Shown: positions 18,188 to 27,500 of the stretch, piece after piece | Layout: each line of letters opens with the position of its first letter | Position numbering within the stretch: position 1 is the stretch's first letter | Assembly (NCBI RefSeq): GCF_004322705.1 | Contig: NZ_SIZZ01000002.1 | Span: forward strand, 558,001-622,000 | DNA length: 64,000 bases | Reading direction: 5' to 3' | Source of the DNA: Dyella terrae | GTDB lineage: Bacteria; Pseudomonadota; Gammaproteobacteria; Xanthomonadales; Rhodanobacteraceae | Program-made: the position numbers and the translations under genes | The notes under the pieces: generated by a model | What the model was told of the DNA's origin: nothing | Databases searched by the model: none | Seen by the model: only the letters and a program-made list of their open reading frames with translations

Positions 18188-19429
18188 GTGAAGAACACGG
18201 ATCTACTGAAGGAACTTCGTATCGAGCGTCACCAGCGCGAGGAACACGCGCAGGGCATGGGACGCTGGCCCTGGATCGTCGGCGGCACGGTGATCGTCTT
18301 GTGCGCGCTGGGTGCGGGCGGCTGGTGGTTTTTCCAGCGCACGCAGGCGGTCGAGGTAAAGACGGCGGTCGCCATCGCGCCGACTGCCAACACGCAGGCG
18401 GGCGCCGTGTTGCAGGCCACCGGCTATGTCACGGCGCGTCGCCAGGCCACCGTGTCCGCGCAGATCACCGGCACGCTGACCGACGTCCTGATCGAAGAAG
18501 GTGATCGCGTCGAGAAGGATCAGGTGCTGGCGCGCCTGGACGACAACGCCTATCGCGCGGCACTGGATACGGCCAAGGCAAGCGCGCTCGCCGCCGACGC
18601 CCAGGTGCTTCAATTACAGGCACAGGTGACGCAGGTGCGCGCTGACAGCGCCCGCTTCAAGACGCTGGCGGCCACTGGGCTGGTGTCGAAGCAGCAGGAC
18701 GAACAGGCACGCACGCTGGTTGCCACCACCGAGGCGCAGCTGTCGGCACAACGCAAGATGGCTGCCGCCGCGCACGCGCAGGTGACCCAGGCGCAGGTCA
18801 ACTTTGATTACTGCGTGGTGCGCGCGCCGTTCACCGGCGTCATCACGCAGAAGGCGGCACAGGTGGGTGAAATCATCTCGCCCCTGTCGGCGGGTGGCGG
18901 CTTCACTCGCACGGGCGTCGGCACCATCGTTGATATGGATTCACTGGAGATCGACGTCGACGTCAACGAGGCCTATATCGGTCGCGTGAAATCGAAGATG
19001 CCAGCCGAAGCCGTGCTCGATGCCTATCCGGACTGGAAAATTCCCGCCCACGTGATCGCCATCGTGCCTGCTGCCGATCGCGGCAAGGCCACGGTCAAAG
19101 TGCGTGTGGCGCTCGACCAGAAAGACACGCGCATCGTGCCGGACATGGGCGTGCGCGTGTCCTTCCTCGAACCCACCGACAACAAGCAGGCGGCCCAGGC
19201 ACCCAAAGGCGTGCTCGTGCCCGGGGCTTCCATCGTCCAGCGCGAGGGCAAGGACATCGTGTTCGTCGTTGCCGACGCCGTCGCGCATCAGCGTGCCGTC
19301 CATCCCGCGCCGGAGACCTTTGGCGAGATGCGCCTCGTACCGGACGCCGTCAATGCAGGCGACACCGTGGTGGTGACCCCGCCGGACGATCTGAAGGACG
19401 GCAGTCGCATCGCCAGCGCATCGAAATAG
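18188..19429 (+). CDS. HlyD/MacA-type periplasmic adaptor of an ABC exporter
   Basis: About 413 residues from GTG at 18188; GGGGAG lies about 5 nt upstream, while the longer frame from 18104 has no such site. One N-terminal membrane helix (WPWIVGGTVIVLCALGAGGWWFF) is followed by a biotinyl-like half (GYVTARRQATVSAQITGTL), a coiled alpha-hairpin and the matching half (NFDYCVVRAPFTGVITQKA), then a beta-barrel. It should link the ABC permeases encoded next to an outer-membrane channel. The ABC ATPase follows after 79 nt on the same strand. Confidence 0.91.
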   Translation: MKNTDLLKELRIERHQREEHAQGMGRWPWIVGGTVIVLCALGAGGWWFFQRTQAVEVKTAVAIAPTANTQAGAVLQATGYVTARRQATVSAQITGTLTDVLIEEGDRVEKDQVLARLDDNAYRAALDTAKASALAADAQVLQLQAQVTQVRADSARFKTLAATGLVSKQQDEQARTLVATTEAQLSAQRKMAAAAHAQVTQAQVNFDYCVVRAPFTGVITQKAAQVGEIISPLSAGGGFTRTGVGTIVDMDSLEIDVDVNEAYIGRVKSKMPAEAVLDAYPDWKIPAHVIAIVPAADRGKATVKVRVALDQKDTRIVPDMGVRVSFLEPTDNKQAAQAPKGVLVPGASIVQREGKDIVFVVADAVAHQRAVHPAPETFGEMRLVPDAVNAGDTVVVTPPDDLKDGSRIASASK

Positions 19430-19508
19430 CACATCGAAACAGATCGGAAACGTCGCCGCGCGCGACGGCAAGCAAGCGACCACATCGACAAGGAATCGGA
19501 GAACAGGC

Positions 19509-20201
19509 ATGAGCATGGGTACGTTGATTGAAGTCCGCGACCTCTCCAAGGTGTACGAGCGCGGCAAGCAGAAAGTGGAAGTCCTGCATCACATCAACCT
19601 CAATATCGAGGAAGGTGATTTCCTCGCCCTGATGGGGCCCTCTGGCTCGGGCAAAACGACTTTGCTCAACCTGATGGGCGGGCTCGATTCGCCCTCGGGC
19701 GGCAGCATCAGCGTCGGCGGCCAGCGCATCGATCAGATGAGCTCGGGCGAACTGGCCCGCTGGCGCGCCACCAACGTGGGCTTCGTATTCCAGTTCTACA
19801 ATCTCATGCCGATGCTGACCGCGCAGCGCAATGTCGAATTGCCCTTGTTGCTGACCAAGCTTTCAGCGGCACAGCGTCGCAAGAACGCAGCCATCGCGTT
19901 GCAGCTGGTGGGCCTGGAAGAGCGTGGCACGCACAAGCCCAGCGAACTGTCCGGCGGTCAGCAGCAACGCGTGGCCATTGCGCGTGCGATCGTGTCCGAT
20001 CCGACGCTGCTGGTTTGCGACGAACCGACCGGCGATCTTGATCGCCAGTCGGCCGAAGACGTGCTGGGCTTGCTGCGCACGCTCAATCGCGAGCACGGCA
20101 AGACCATCGTCATGGTGACCCACGATCCGAAGGCAGCGGAGTACGCGAACCACACGCTGCATCTGGACAAGGGCACGCTGGTCGAACAGGCCATGGCGTG
20201 A
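19509..20201 (+). CDS. ABC transporter ATPase (MacB/LolD type)
   Basis: 230 residues. Walker A GPSGSGKTTLLN, Q-loop FQFYNLMPMLTA, ABC signature LSGGQQQRVAIARAI, Walker B LLVCDEPTGDLD and switch histidine MVTHDP are all intact. The short Q-loop region and sequence style place it in the MacB/LolD/FtsE group that powers mechanotransmission-type exporters rather than classical channels. It is 10 nt before the first permease gene. Confidence 0.94.
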   Translation: MSMGTLIEVRDLSKVYERGKQKVEVLHHINLNIEEGDFLALMGPSGSGKTTLLNLMGGLDSPSGGSISVGGQRIDQMSSGELARWRATNVGFVFQFYNLMPMLTAQRNVELPLLLTKLSAAQRRKNAAIALQLVGLEERGTHKPSELSGGQQQRVAIARAIVSDPTLLVCDEPTGDLDRQSAEDVLGLLRTLNREHGKTIVMVTHDPKAAEYANHTLHLDKGTLVEQAMA

Positions 20202-20211
20202 GGACGCGGCC

Positions 20212-21369
20212 ATGAAATATTTCCCCTTGATCTGGGCCGCGCTCTTTCGCAGCAAGACGCGCACCATCCTGACCTTGCTGTCGATCGTCACGGCGTTCCT
20301 GCTGTTCGGCATGCTCGATGCCGTGCGTGCTTCGTTCGACCAGGCCGGGCAAAGTGCCAACGGCGCGCAACGCCTGCAGACCGGTTCGCGCCTTTCGTTC
20401 ATTCAGACCCTGCCGCAGGGTCTGACCACGCAGATCCAGAACGTGCCGGGCGTGAAATCGGTGGCTTATGCCAACTGGTTCGGTGGCGCCTACCAGGATC
20501 CGCACAACCAGGTCTTCAGCTTCGCGGTGAGCGACAACTACCTCGATCAGTATCCCGAAGTGGAAGTCAGCCCGGATGTGCGCAAGGCGTTCGAGAACTC
20601 ACGCACCGGCATCATCGTGGGCGAAGGGCTGGTGAAGAAGTTCGGCTGGAAGGTGGGTGACAAAATCCCGCTGCAGTCCACGATCTTCCCGCAGCATGAT
20701 GGCAGCAAGAACTGGACGTTCGACATCGTCGGTGTCATGCACGCCAAGGAAAAGAGCGCCGCGTGGTACGAGCAGATGGTGCTGATGCACTGGAAGTACT
20801 TCGACGAGGGCACGCCCTACAACCGTGGCCAGGTGGGTTGGTACGTCAGTCGCGTGAGTGACGTGAACCAGGCCGATCGCGTGGCGAAGGCCATCGATGC
20901 ACTCTCGGCCAACTCGGACCACGAAACGCGTACGCAGACCGAGCAAGCCGCAACCGCGTCGTGGGTCAAGCAGATGGCGGACATCGGCCTGATCGTCGGT
21001 TCGATCATGGGCGCCGTGTTCTTCACCCTGGTGCTGCTCTCCGGCAACACGATGATGCAAGCGGTGCGCGAGCGTACGTCCGAACTGGCCGTGCTCAAGA
21101 CCATCGGCTTCAGCAGTCGTGGCGTGCTGGCGATGGTGCTGGCCGAGTCGGTGTTGTTGCTCTTGCTCGGTGGCGTCATCGGCCTCGGCCTGGCGTCGCT
21201 GTTGATTCCGGCCCTTGGCAACGGTGGCATGTTCAACCTGCCCAGCGTCGGCAAGGGCAGCTGGACGCTCGGCATCGGCTTCATGGTGTTGATCGGTTTG
21301 TTGGTGGGTGCGTTGCCGGCGATCCGCGCCATGCGCCTGAACATTGTTGATGCACTGGCAGGACGCTGA
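20212..21369 (+). CDS. ABC exporter permease (FtsX/MacB domain), first
   Basis: 385 residues with the MacB/FtsX layout: first helix (ILTLLSIVTAFLLFGMLDAV), a large periplasmic domain of about 230 residues, then three helices beginning GLIVGSIMGAVFFTLVLLS and ending LGIGFMVLIGLLVGALPAI. It pairs with the similar second permease, so the exporter is probably a heterodimer of separate half permeases with one ATPase. Translation follows the ATPase by 10 nt. Confidence 0.9.
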   Translation: MKYFPLIWAALFRSKTRTILTLLSIVTAFLLFGMLDAVRASFDQAGQSANGAQRLQTGSRLSFIQTLPQGLTTQIQNVPGVKSVAYANWFGGAYQDPHNQVFSFAVSDNYLDQYPEVEVSPDVRKAFENSRTGIIVGEGLVKKFGWKVGDKIPLQSTIFPQHDGSKNWTFDIVGVMHAKEKSAAWYEQMVLMHWKYFDEGTPYNRGQVGWYVSRVSDVNQADRVAKAIDALSANSDHETRTQTEQAATASWVKQMADIGLIVGSIMGAVFFTLVLLSGNTMMQAVRERTSELAVLKTIGFSSRGVLAMVLAESVLLLLLGGVIGLGLASLLIPALGNGGMFNLPSVGKGSWTLGIGFMVLIGLLVGALPAIRAMRLNIVDALAGR

Positions 21370-21380
21370 GGAGCGACGAC

Positions 21381-22709
21381 ATGGCCAAGATGAAAGAATT
21401 TGGCGTCGGCATGGCGCTTTGCGTCACCGTTGGCGTATGCCTGACGGCCTGGACGATGATGCCGCCGATCGCCGTGCTGGTGCTGGTCGTACTGCTGGCA
21501 CTATGGATGGCGCTGACCCGACGCGGACGGCAGGCTGCCTCCGTGGCGTCGGTAGGCCTCAGCACCTTGCGTGCGCGTCTGGGCTCGTCAGCTGTCGTCG
21601 TCGTCGGCATCGCCGGCGTCGTCGGCGTGCTGGTTGCCATGCTGGCGATGGGCGAAGGCTATGCCGAGACCCTGCGCAAGACGGGCAGCCCGGATACCGT
21701 CATCGTGATGCGCGGTGGCTCCGCCAGTGAAGTGATGTCCGTGCTCGATCGCGACAGCCTGGTCGTGATTCCGCAGACAGCGGGCATTGCGCGCGACGCG
21801 AAAGGCGACCCGATTGCATCGCCGGAACTGGTGGTGGCGGCCAACCTGCCGGTGAAGGGCGGTGGTCCCGACGATGAGGGCAGCGTGCAGCTGCGAGGCG
21901 TGGGTGACAAGGCGACGCTGATCCGGCCGAACTTCAGGATCATCGAGGGACGCAACTTCAACCCGGGCATGCGTGAGCTGATTGTCGGCAAGGGCGCCCA
22001 ACGGCAGTTCGTTGGCCTCGAGCCGGGGCACAAGATCAGGCTGGGCAATCAGGAGTGGACCGTCGTTGGCGTTTTCTCCAGTGGCGACGCGCTGGACTCG
22101 GAGGTGTGGGGTGACGCCGCCGTCGTGGCCGATACCTACCGTCGCGGCAGCAGCCGGGCCTCGGTCACGGTCAAACTTGCCGATCCCAAGGGCTTCGACG
22201 CCTTCAAGTCCGCGCTTGCCGCCGATCCGCGCCTGAAAGTCGATGCCGAATCGACCATCGAGTACTTCAGCAAGCAGTCCGAAGGCACGACCAAGATGAT
22301 CAAGGGCATTGGCATTGCCGTCGGTTTGATCATGGCGATCGGTGCGCTCTTCGGCGCCCTGAACACGATGTTCGCCGCGGTGGCCAGCCGTGCGCGTGAA
22401 ATCGCCACGCTTCGCGCCATCGGCTTCCGGGGTTTGCCTGTCGTGGTGGCCATCATGCTGGAGACCATGCTGCTCGCCCTGATCGGCGGCTTGCTTGGCG
22501 GCGTCATCGCCTGGGCCATCTTCAACAACTTCACCGCCTCGACGCTGGCGCAAGGCTCGGTTGGCCAGCTCACCTTTGCTTTCCGCGTTTCACCTGAAGT
22601 GCTGTGGACCGGCGTGAAGTGGGCACTGGCGATTGGTTTCGTGGGCGGCCTGTTCCCGGCGGTGCGCGCAGCGCGGTTGCCGGTGACGACGGCGTTGCGC
22701 GAGCTGTGA
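21381..22709 (+). CDS. ABC exporter permease (FtsX/MacB domain), second
   Basis: 442 residues. Unlike the first permease it has an extra hydrophobic N-terminal pair (MALCVTVGVCLTAWTMM; IAVLVLVVLLALWMAL) before the standard helix (VVVVGIAGVVGVLVAMLAMG), the periplasmic domain and three C-terminal helices (GIAVGLIMAIGALFGALNTMF; VVVAIMLETMLLALIGGLLG). It ends LPVTTALREL, typical of MacB-like permeases. The last gene of the operon, it is followed directly by intergenic element copy C. Confidence 0.9.
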   Translation: MAKMKEFGVGMALCVTVGVCLTAWTMMPPIAVLVLVVLLALWMALTRRGRQAASVASVGLSTLRARLGSSAVVVVGIAGVVGVLVAMLAMGEGYAETLRKTGSPDTVIVMRGGSASEVMSVLDRDSLVVIPQTAGIARDAKGDPIASPELVVAANLPVKGGGPDDEGSVQLRGVGDKATLIRPNFRIIEGRNFNPGMRELIVGKGAQRQFVGLEPGHKIRLGNQEWTVVGVFSSGDALDSEVWGDAAVVADTYRRGSSRASVTVKLADPKGFDAFKSALAADPRLKVDAESTIEYFSKQSEGTTKMIKGIGIAVGLIMAIGALFGALNTMFAAVASRAREIATLRAIGFRGLPVVVAIMLETMLLALIGGLLGGVIAWAIFNNFTASTLAQGSVGQLTFAFRVSPEVLWTGVKWALAIGFVGGLFPAVRAARLPVTTALREL

Positions 22710-22718
22710 GGGTGGGTA

Positions 22719-22818
22719 GGCAGCTTCGCTGCCTGTAAACGGTGAACAGTAAACGGGAAGAGCGGGCGTCGCCTTGCTCTTCCTGTTCACCGTTCACCCT
22801 TTACAGCGCCAACGGCGC
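22719..22818. repeat. Palindromic intergenic element, copy C
   Basis: Hairpin GGCAGC-TTC-GCTGCC, TGTAAACGGTGAACAGTAAACGG (broken into blocks), AAGAGC, centre, GCTCTTCCTGTTCACCGTTCAC, TTTACAG, then hairpin GCGCC-AAC-GGCGC. It occupies the gap between the last ABC permease and the convergent AtoE-type gene and may terminate both. Confidence 0.8.
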
Positions 22819-22828
22819 GCCCCTCTCT

Positions 22829-24268
22829 TCACGGCATCACCGGTGGCACATACGTCAACGTCAACCCAAGCGCCCAAAGCAGCCCAAGTACGAGAGGCAC
22901 ATGCACGATCAGCTGCATGAAGGTGAAACCGACCACGTCGCGCGCCTTGAGCCCCAGCACGCCCAGCAGCGGCAGCATCCAGAACGGATTGATCAGGTTG
23001 GGCAGGGCTTCGGCGGCGTTGTAGACCTGGACAGCCCAGCCCAGATGGACGTGCAGATCGTTGGCCGCCTGCATCACGTAAGGTGCTTCGACGAGCCACT
23101 TGCCGCCACCCGACGGAACGAAGAATCCGAGCACCGCCGAATACACGCCCATGACCAGGGAGAACGTGTCGGTCGAAGCGATGCTGACGAACAAGCCCGA
23201 AAGATGATGGGCCAGCGTATCGCCGCCCGTGCCCGGTGCCTGCGTCAGCAAGGCGGCGATGCCACCGTAGAGCGGGAACTGGATCAGTACGCCCGCCGTG
23301 CTCGGCACGGCGCGTGCCACGGCATTGAGAAAACTGCGCGGGCGCCAGTGCAGCAGCAATCCCAGGGTGAGAAACAGGAAGTTGTAGGTGTTGAGGTTGG
23401 CGATGGCGGTGACGGCCGGTTTCGTCGCGAACTCATGGATGAGCCAGCCAAGCCCGAGCATGCCGATCAGGACCGACAGCACCGGACTGTATTCCAGCCA
23501 CTCGCCGGGGCGGCTGCGCGCGGGAAGCGGCGGCGTGGCGGATTCGGTGACGCCAAAATCGGCAGCCGTACGGGCGTTGTCGCGCGAGGGCGCGGTGAGC
23601 CAGCAGACCACCAGCGACACGGCAATCAGGCAGGCGGTCAGTGCCACTGACTGCCACAGCAGGATCGTCTGGCTGAAAGGCAGGACGCCGGTGATCTGCA
23701 ACAGCCCGGGCGGCATGCTCTTGGGGTTGGCCTGCAGCTGTGCCGCGGACGAGGAGAGCCCCATCGCCCACACGGCACCCAGTCCCAGATAGGCCGCTGC
23801 GCCGGCCGCGCGATAGTCCATGCGCAGCTCCTCGCGTCGGGCCAGTGCACGCACGAGCAAGCCGCCAAAGACCAGCGAAAAACCCCAGGAGAGCAGCGAC
23901 GCCAGCATGCTGACCAGGCCGACGTAGCAGATCGCGCCGCGACCGGTCTTTGGAACGCGCGCCAGGGTATCGATGAAACGCGCCACGATGGGCGCCGTGG
24001 CGACGACATAGCCACCGATCACGACGAAAGCCATCTGCATCGTGAAGGGAATCAGGCTCCAGAAGCCGTCCCCGAAGGCGTTGACCGTGACCGTAGGCGT
24101 TGCCCCGAAGGCGAGCGCGGCGGCCGCGACCAGGATGACGCCCAATGCCGCGAAGACCCAGGCGTCCGGAAACCAGCGTTCGGCCCAGGCTGAACTGCGC
24201 AAGGCGGCGCGCGCGAGGAACCCCTCTTTCGATGGCTGCACGGCGAGAACCTCCTCAAAAGACGACAT
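22829..24268 (-). CDS. AtoE-type short-chain fatty acid transporter
   Basis: 479 residues with about 12 hydrophobic helices, matching the AtoE / short-chain fatty acid uptake family: FVVIGGYVVATAPIVARFID, SMLASLLSWGFSLVFGGLL, and FFVPSGGGKWLVEAPYV near the C-terminus. It is thought to import acetoacetate, butyrate or similar acids. No atoDAB genes lie nearby. It marks the left chromosomal boundary of the surface locus transcribed in the other direction. Confidence 0.88.
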   Translation of the reverse strand: MSSFEEVLAVQPSKEGFLARAALRSSAWAERWFPDAWVFAALGVILVAAAALAFGATPTVTVNAFGDGFWSLIPFTMQMAFVVIGGYVVATAPIVARFIDTLARVPKTGRGAICYVGLVSMLASLLSWGFSLVFGGLLVRALARREELRMDYRAAGAAAYLGLGAVWAMGLSSSAAQLQANPKSMPPGLLQITGVLPFSQTILLWQSVALTACLIAVSLVVCWLTAPSRDNARTAADFGVTESATPPLPARSRPGEWLEYSPVLSVLIGMLGLGWLIHEFATKPAVTAIANLNTYNFLFLTLGLLLHWRPRSFLNAVARAVPSTAGVLIQFPLYGGIAALLTQAPGTGGDTLAHHLSGLFVSIASTDTFSLVMGVYSAVLGFFVPSGGGKWLVEAPYVMQAANDLHVHLGWAVQVYNAAEALPNLINPFWMLPLLGVLGLKARDVVGFTFMQLIVHVPLVLGLLWALGLTLTYVPPVMP

Positions 24269-24497
24269 CTTCGCGGCGGGAGTTAAGCCGCATCCATTAG
24301 ATCTTGGTCGGCCCCCGGGGGCACCGTCTGATTCTGCATCAGGTGAATGGTCTTTCGGACTCTTCTCATGTTTTCAGGCCGGCCGTTCGTCGAGAGTCCG
24401 CGCCGGGGCGTTCTGAGCCCGATTGTTTGGATCGGCGTGGATCCGTGCACCAAGGCCTTCATGGTGGGCCGTTCCGGGCCCGGATCGACGGTTCCGC
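24269..24497. other. Leader region upstream of the autotransporter
   Basis: This stretch separates the divergent AtoE-type gene from the autotransporter and contains no credible gene. It carries several GC-rich inverted elements, including the perfect palindrome GCCCCCGGGGGC (24311-24322), GGCCGGCC (about 24380) and CCGGGCCCGG (about 24474-24483), and runs into an intrinsic terminator at 24498-24529. It may be a structured 5' leader or a small RNA gene; I do not recognise a known riboswitch class. Confidence 0.4.
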
Positions 24498-24529
24498 CCC
24501 GCCCTCGTTGTCAGGGCGGGTCTTTTTTT
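24498..24529 (+). terminator. Intrinsic terminator just before the autotransporter
   Basis: CCCGCCCT, 7-nt loop, AGGGCGGG, then TCTTTTTTT. It ends 21 nt before the ribosome binding site of the autotransporter and points in the direction of that gene. Either an upstream small RNA ends here, or the terminator acts as an attenuator that must be overridden for expression. Confidence 0.85.
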
Positions 24530-24563
24530 GTTGCGCGCACCCAGGGTCGCGAGGAGTGAAAGC

Positions 24564-27500
24564 ATGGTGGTCGTCGAGAAGTCCAGCGCGGACCAGGGTC
24601 ATCCGTGGAAGGCGTTGTCACTGGCCGTGGTCAGTGGACTGATGGCGCCCAGCCTGGCGTCGGCCGAACGAGGTGCACAGGTTGCCGACGGCACCCGGCT
24701 CGAGCTGGCCGGTGGCGATTACCGGACGACGAACTACGGCGGCACCGTTCTGCACGCGTACAACGGCGGAAGCATCTTCACTGTCAACGACACGCTGATC
24801 CATTCGAGCGGTGAGAACGCCTTTGGCGGCCTGGTGCGTGGCGAAGGTTCGACCATGAGACTGGTCGGAACGCAAGTCGTGACCGAAGGCACCGGAAGCA
24901 TCGGGCTGTATGCCTTGGCCGGCGCATCGCTGAACGTCCTGGGTTCGCCGACCAACATGGCGACACTTCGCACTCAGGGGGACTTCGCCACGGGCATCGT
25001 CGCGGAAGGCGAAGGCACCCGGGTCTCGCTCGAATATCTGTCCATCGACACGCAAGGCAAGTTGGCGGAGGGTGTCGCCGTGGGAGAGGGTGCCGAGGCG
25101 AGCATCGCCCACAGCGACATCACGACTTCCGGCAGCGACGCCTCGGCGATACGGCTGGGCGAGGGCTCCCTGCTGCTGCAGTCCAGTCGCCTGACAGCCA
25201 GCGGACCCAGCGCCGACGGCCTGCGGTTACTGGGGAGCGGCCAGGCCACGCTTCGCGATGTCGACATCGATGTTCACGGCAAGGCGTCAGCGGGCATCCA
25301 ACTGGGCGCATCCGGCGCATCGGCCGATCTGGAGCGCGTCGCGATCCGCGCCTCGGGCGAAGCTGCTTATGGCCTGTTCCTTCCGGTGCGTGTTTCAGCG
25401 CGCGCCTCGCAGGTCCATATCGATGCGGATGGCACCGGCGCCACGGGTATCTATTCGCGAGGCAGTGAACTGAGCTTCGATCATGGCCTTATCCGAACAC
25501 GGGGCGAGCGGGCCACGGGTGTCATGATCGGAGAGGGCGTTGCAGGTGATGCGTCGAACACGCGCATGGAAGGTACGCAGATCCTGTCGGAGGGAGCGAA
25601 GAGTACGGCCGTGGCGGTCAGTGGCCAGGCCGATCTTGATGCCCGGCTTGGACTGATCCGGGCCACGGGCGACGCCTCCACCGGGCTATGGACCCACGCA
25701 AGCCGGGTCGCGCTGTCCGAGACCATTGTCGAAGCGACGGGCATGGAAAGTACGGCCGTCCGTGCGGGCGGTGGCGCGAACCTGGCCATGCATAACAGCC
25801 GGGTGACCGCACAAGGCGACTCGGCGGACGCCCTGCACGTGACCTCCGGTGCCTCGGTCCAGGCCCGCCATACGTCCATCTCGGCCGAGGGCCCAAGCGC
25901 ATGGGCCGCGCGCGTTGAGGACGGTGGACGACTGCAAGTCACGGGCGGGCAGGTGCGCAGCAAGACGCATGGCGCTTTCGCGGTAAAGGGTGACGCAAGC
26001 ATTGAGCTGCATGGCGGCACCCATGCCATCGGCGGCAACGGCGTGCTGATGAGCGTGGATGACGCTGCCGGCATCCAGTCGCTGGAACTGCGGGAAGGTG
26101 CAGTGGCTCAGGGCGATATTGTGCTTTCCGAGGGTGTCATCGACGCGGGCGGTCGCTCGGACAACCATGCGGGCCTGACGATGTCGCTGCGAAATCGCTC
26201 GGCCTGGCTCGGATCAACGACCGTACTCGGAACACTGGCCATCGAGGGTCAGTCCCAGTGGCAGATGTCCGCCGATGCGAAGCTGGGCCGCTTGCATGTC
26301 GACGACGGCGTGATCGCCTTCGATGAATCGCCGGCGGGCTCGTTCAAGACTTTGCAGGTGATGGGTGACTACAGCGGTCGCGGGGGCGTGGTGCGCATGC
26401 ACGCCTTGCTCGATGCCACGCCGGACGCATCCACGGATCGCCTTTGGATTGGCGGCAAGGTTGCGACGACCGGGACGACGTATCTGGCGGTGAGCGCCCG
26501 TGGCAACGGCGGAAACACCGACATCAACGGTGACGGCATCATCAATGCCGACGAAGGTCATTCGCTGGTCCAGGTCAGGGGCGATTCGCGCGCGGATGCC
26601 TTCGCGCTTGCCGGTGGCTACGTTGCCGCGGGGCCGTGGCAATACACGCTCAAGGCCTTTGGTCCGGGCGACGTCGCCGATCCGCAAAGTGGCGCCGGGG
26701 GAGAGCCGGCGACGTGGGACTATCGCCTGGGCAGCCGGTTTGTCGGCGAAGAAGAAACGCGGCGCTCCGTCGTGCCACAGCTGCCGGCTTACCTTTCGTC
26801 GCCTACGGCCCTGCTTGCTTACGGCGACGAGATGAACAGCACGCTTCATCGCCGCCAGGGCGAGCTACGCCGCGCTTTGCCCCACTACTCACCGCACAAC
26901 GGCGAGCTCTTCGTGCGAACAGTGGCGAGCGGATCGAGCTATCGCTCTGATCTTGGATTCAAGCGGTTTGGCTACGCCTTCGACCAGAACATCCAGGCGC
27001 TTCAGCTGGGCGGGAGCATCGTGACGTGGCTTCCCGACGACACCGCCGTGCGTGCGGGTTGGTCCGCGGACAAAGGCCGCACCACGTTCTCGCCCAAGGC
27101 GATCGATGGTCACAGTCGCACGCGCTACGACGCGCACGGTGTGTCCGCGTGGTTGTCCTGGTATCAGGTCAACGGCTTCTATCTTGACGGCGTGGTGGGC
27201 CATCGGCGCTACGCAGGTCGCGTCGGTACCAGCCGCCACGGTGAGGATACGGGACGACTGCATGCGAACGGCTGGACGGCCTCACTGGAGTCGGGCTATC
27301 CCGTTCAACTGCAGGGAGGCTGGCTGATTGAACCGCAGGCACAGGTGGCGTATCAGTCGCTCTCCTTCAAGAAGTTCCGCGACGCTGATGGCATCGATGT
27401 TGCCTTCAAGGGCGCCACGCAGGTACAGGCGCGCATCGGTGCAAGGATCGCCCTGGAGAATGACGACCGCTACACGCCGTACGGGCGGGTCGACCTCGTC

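Noticed and set aside
24269-24497. Known riboswitch (for example c-di-GMP class) before the autotransporter
   Set aside because: The conserved sequence blocks of the classes I know are not present; it is left as an unassigned structured leader.
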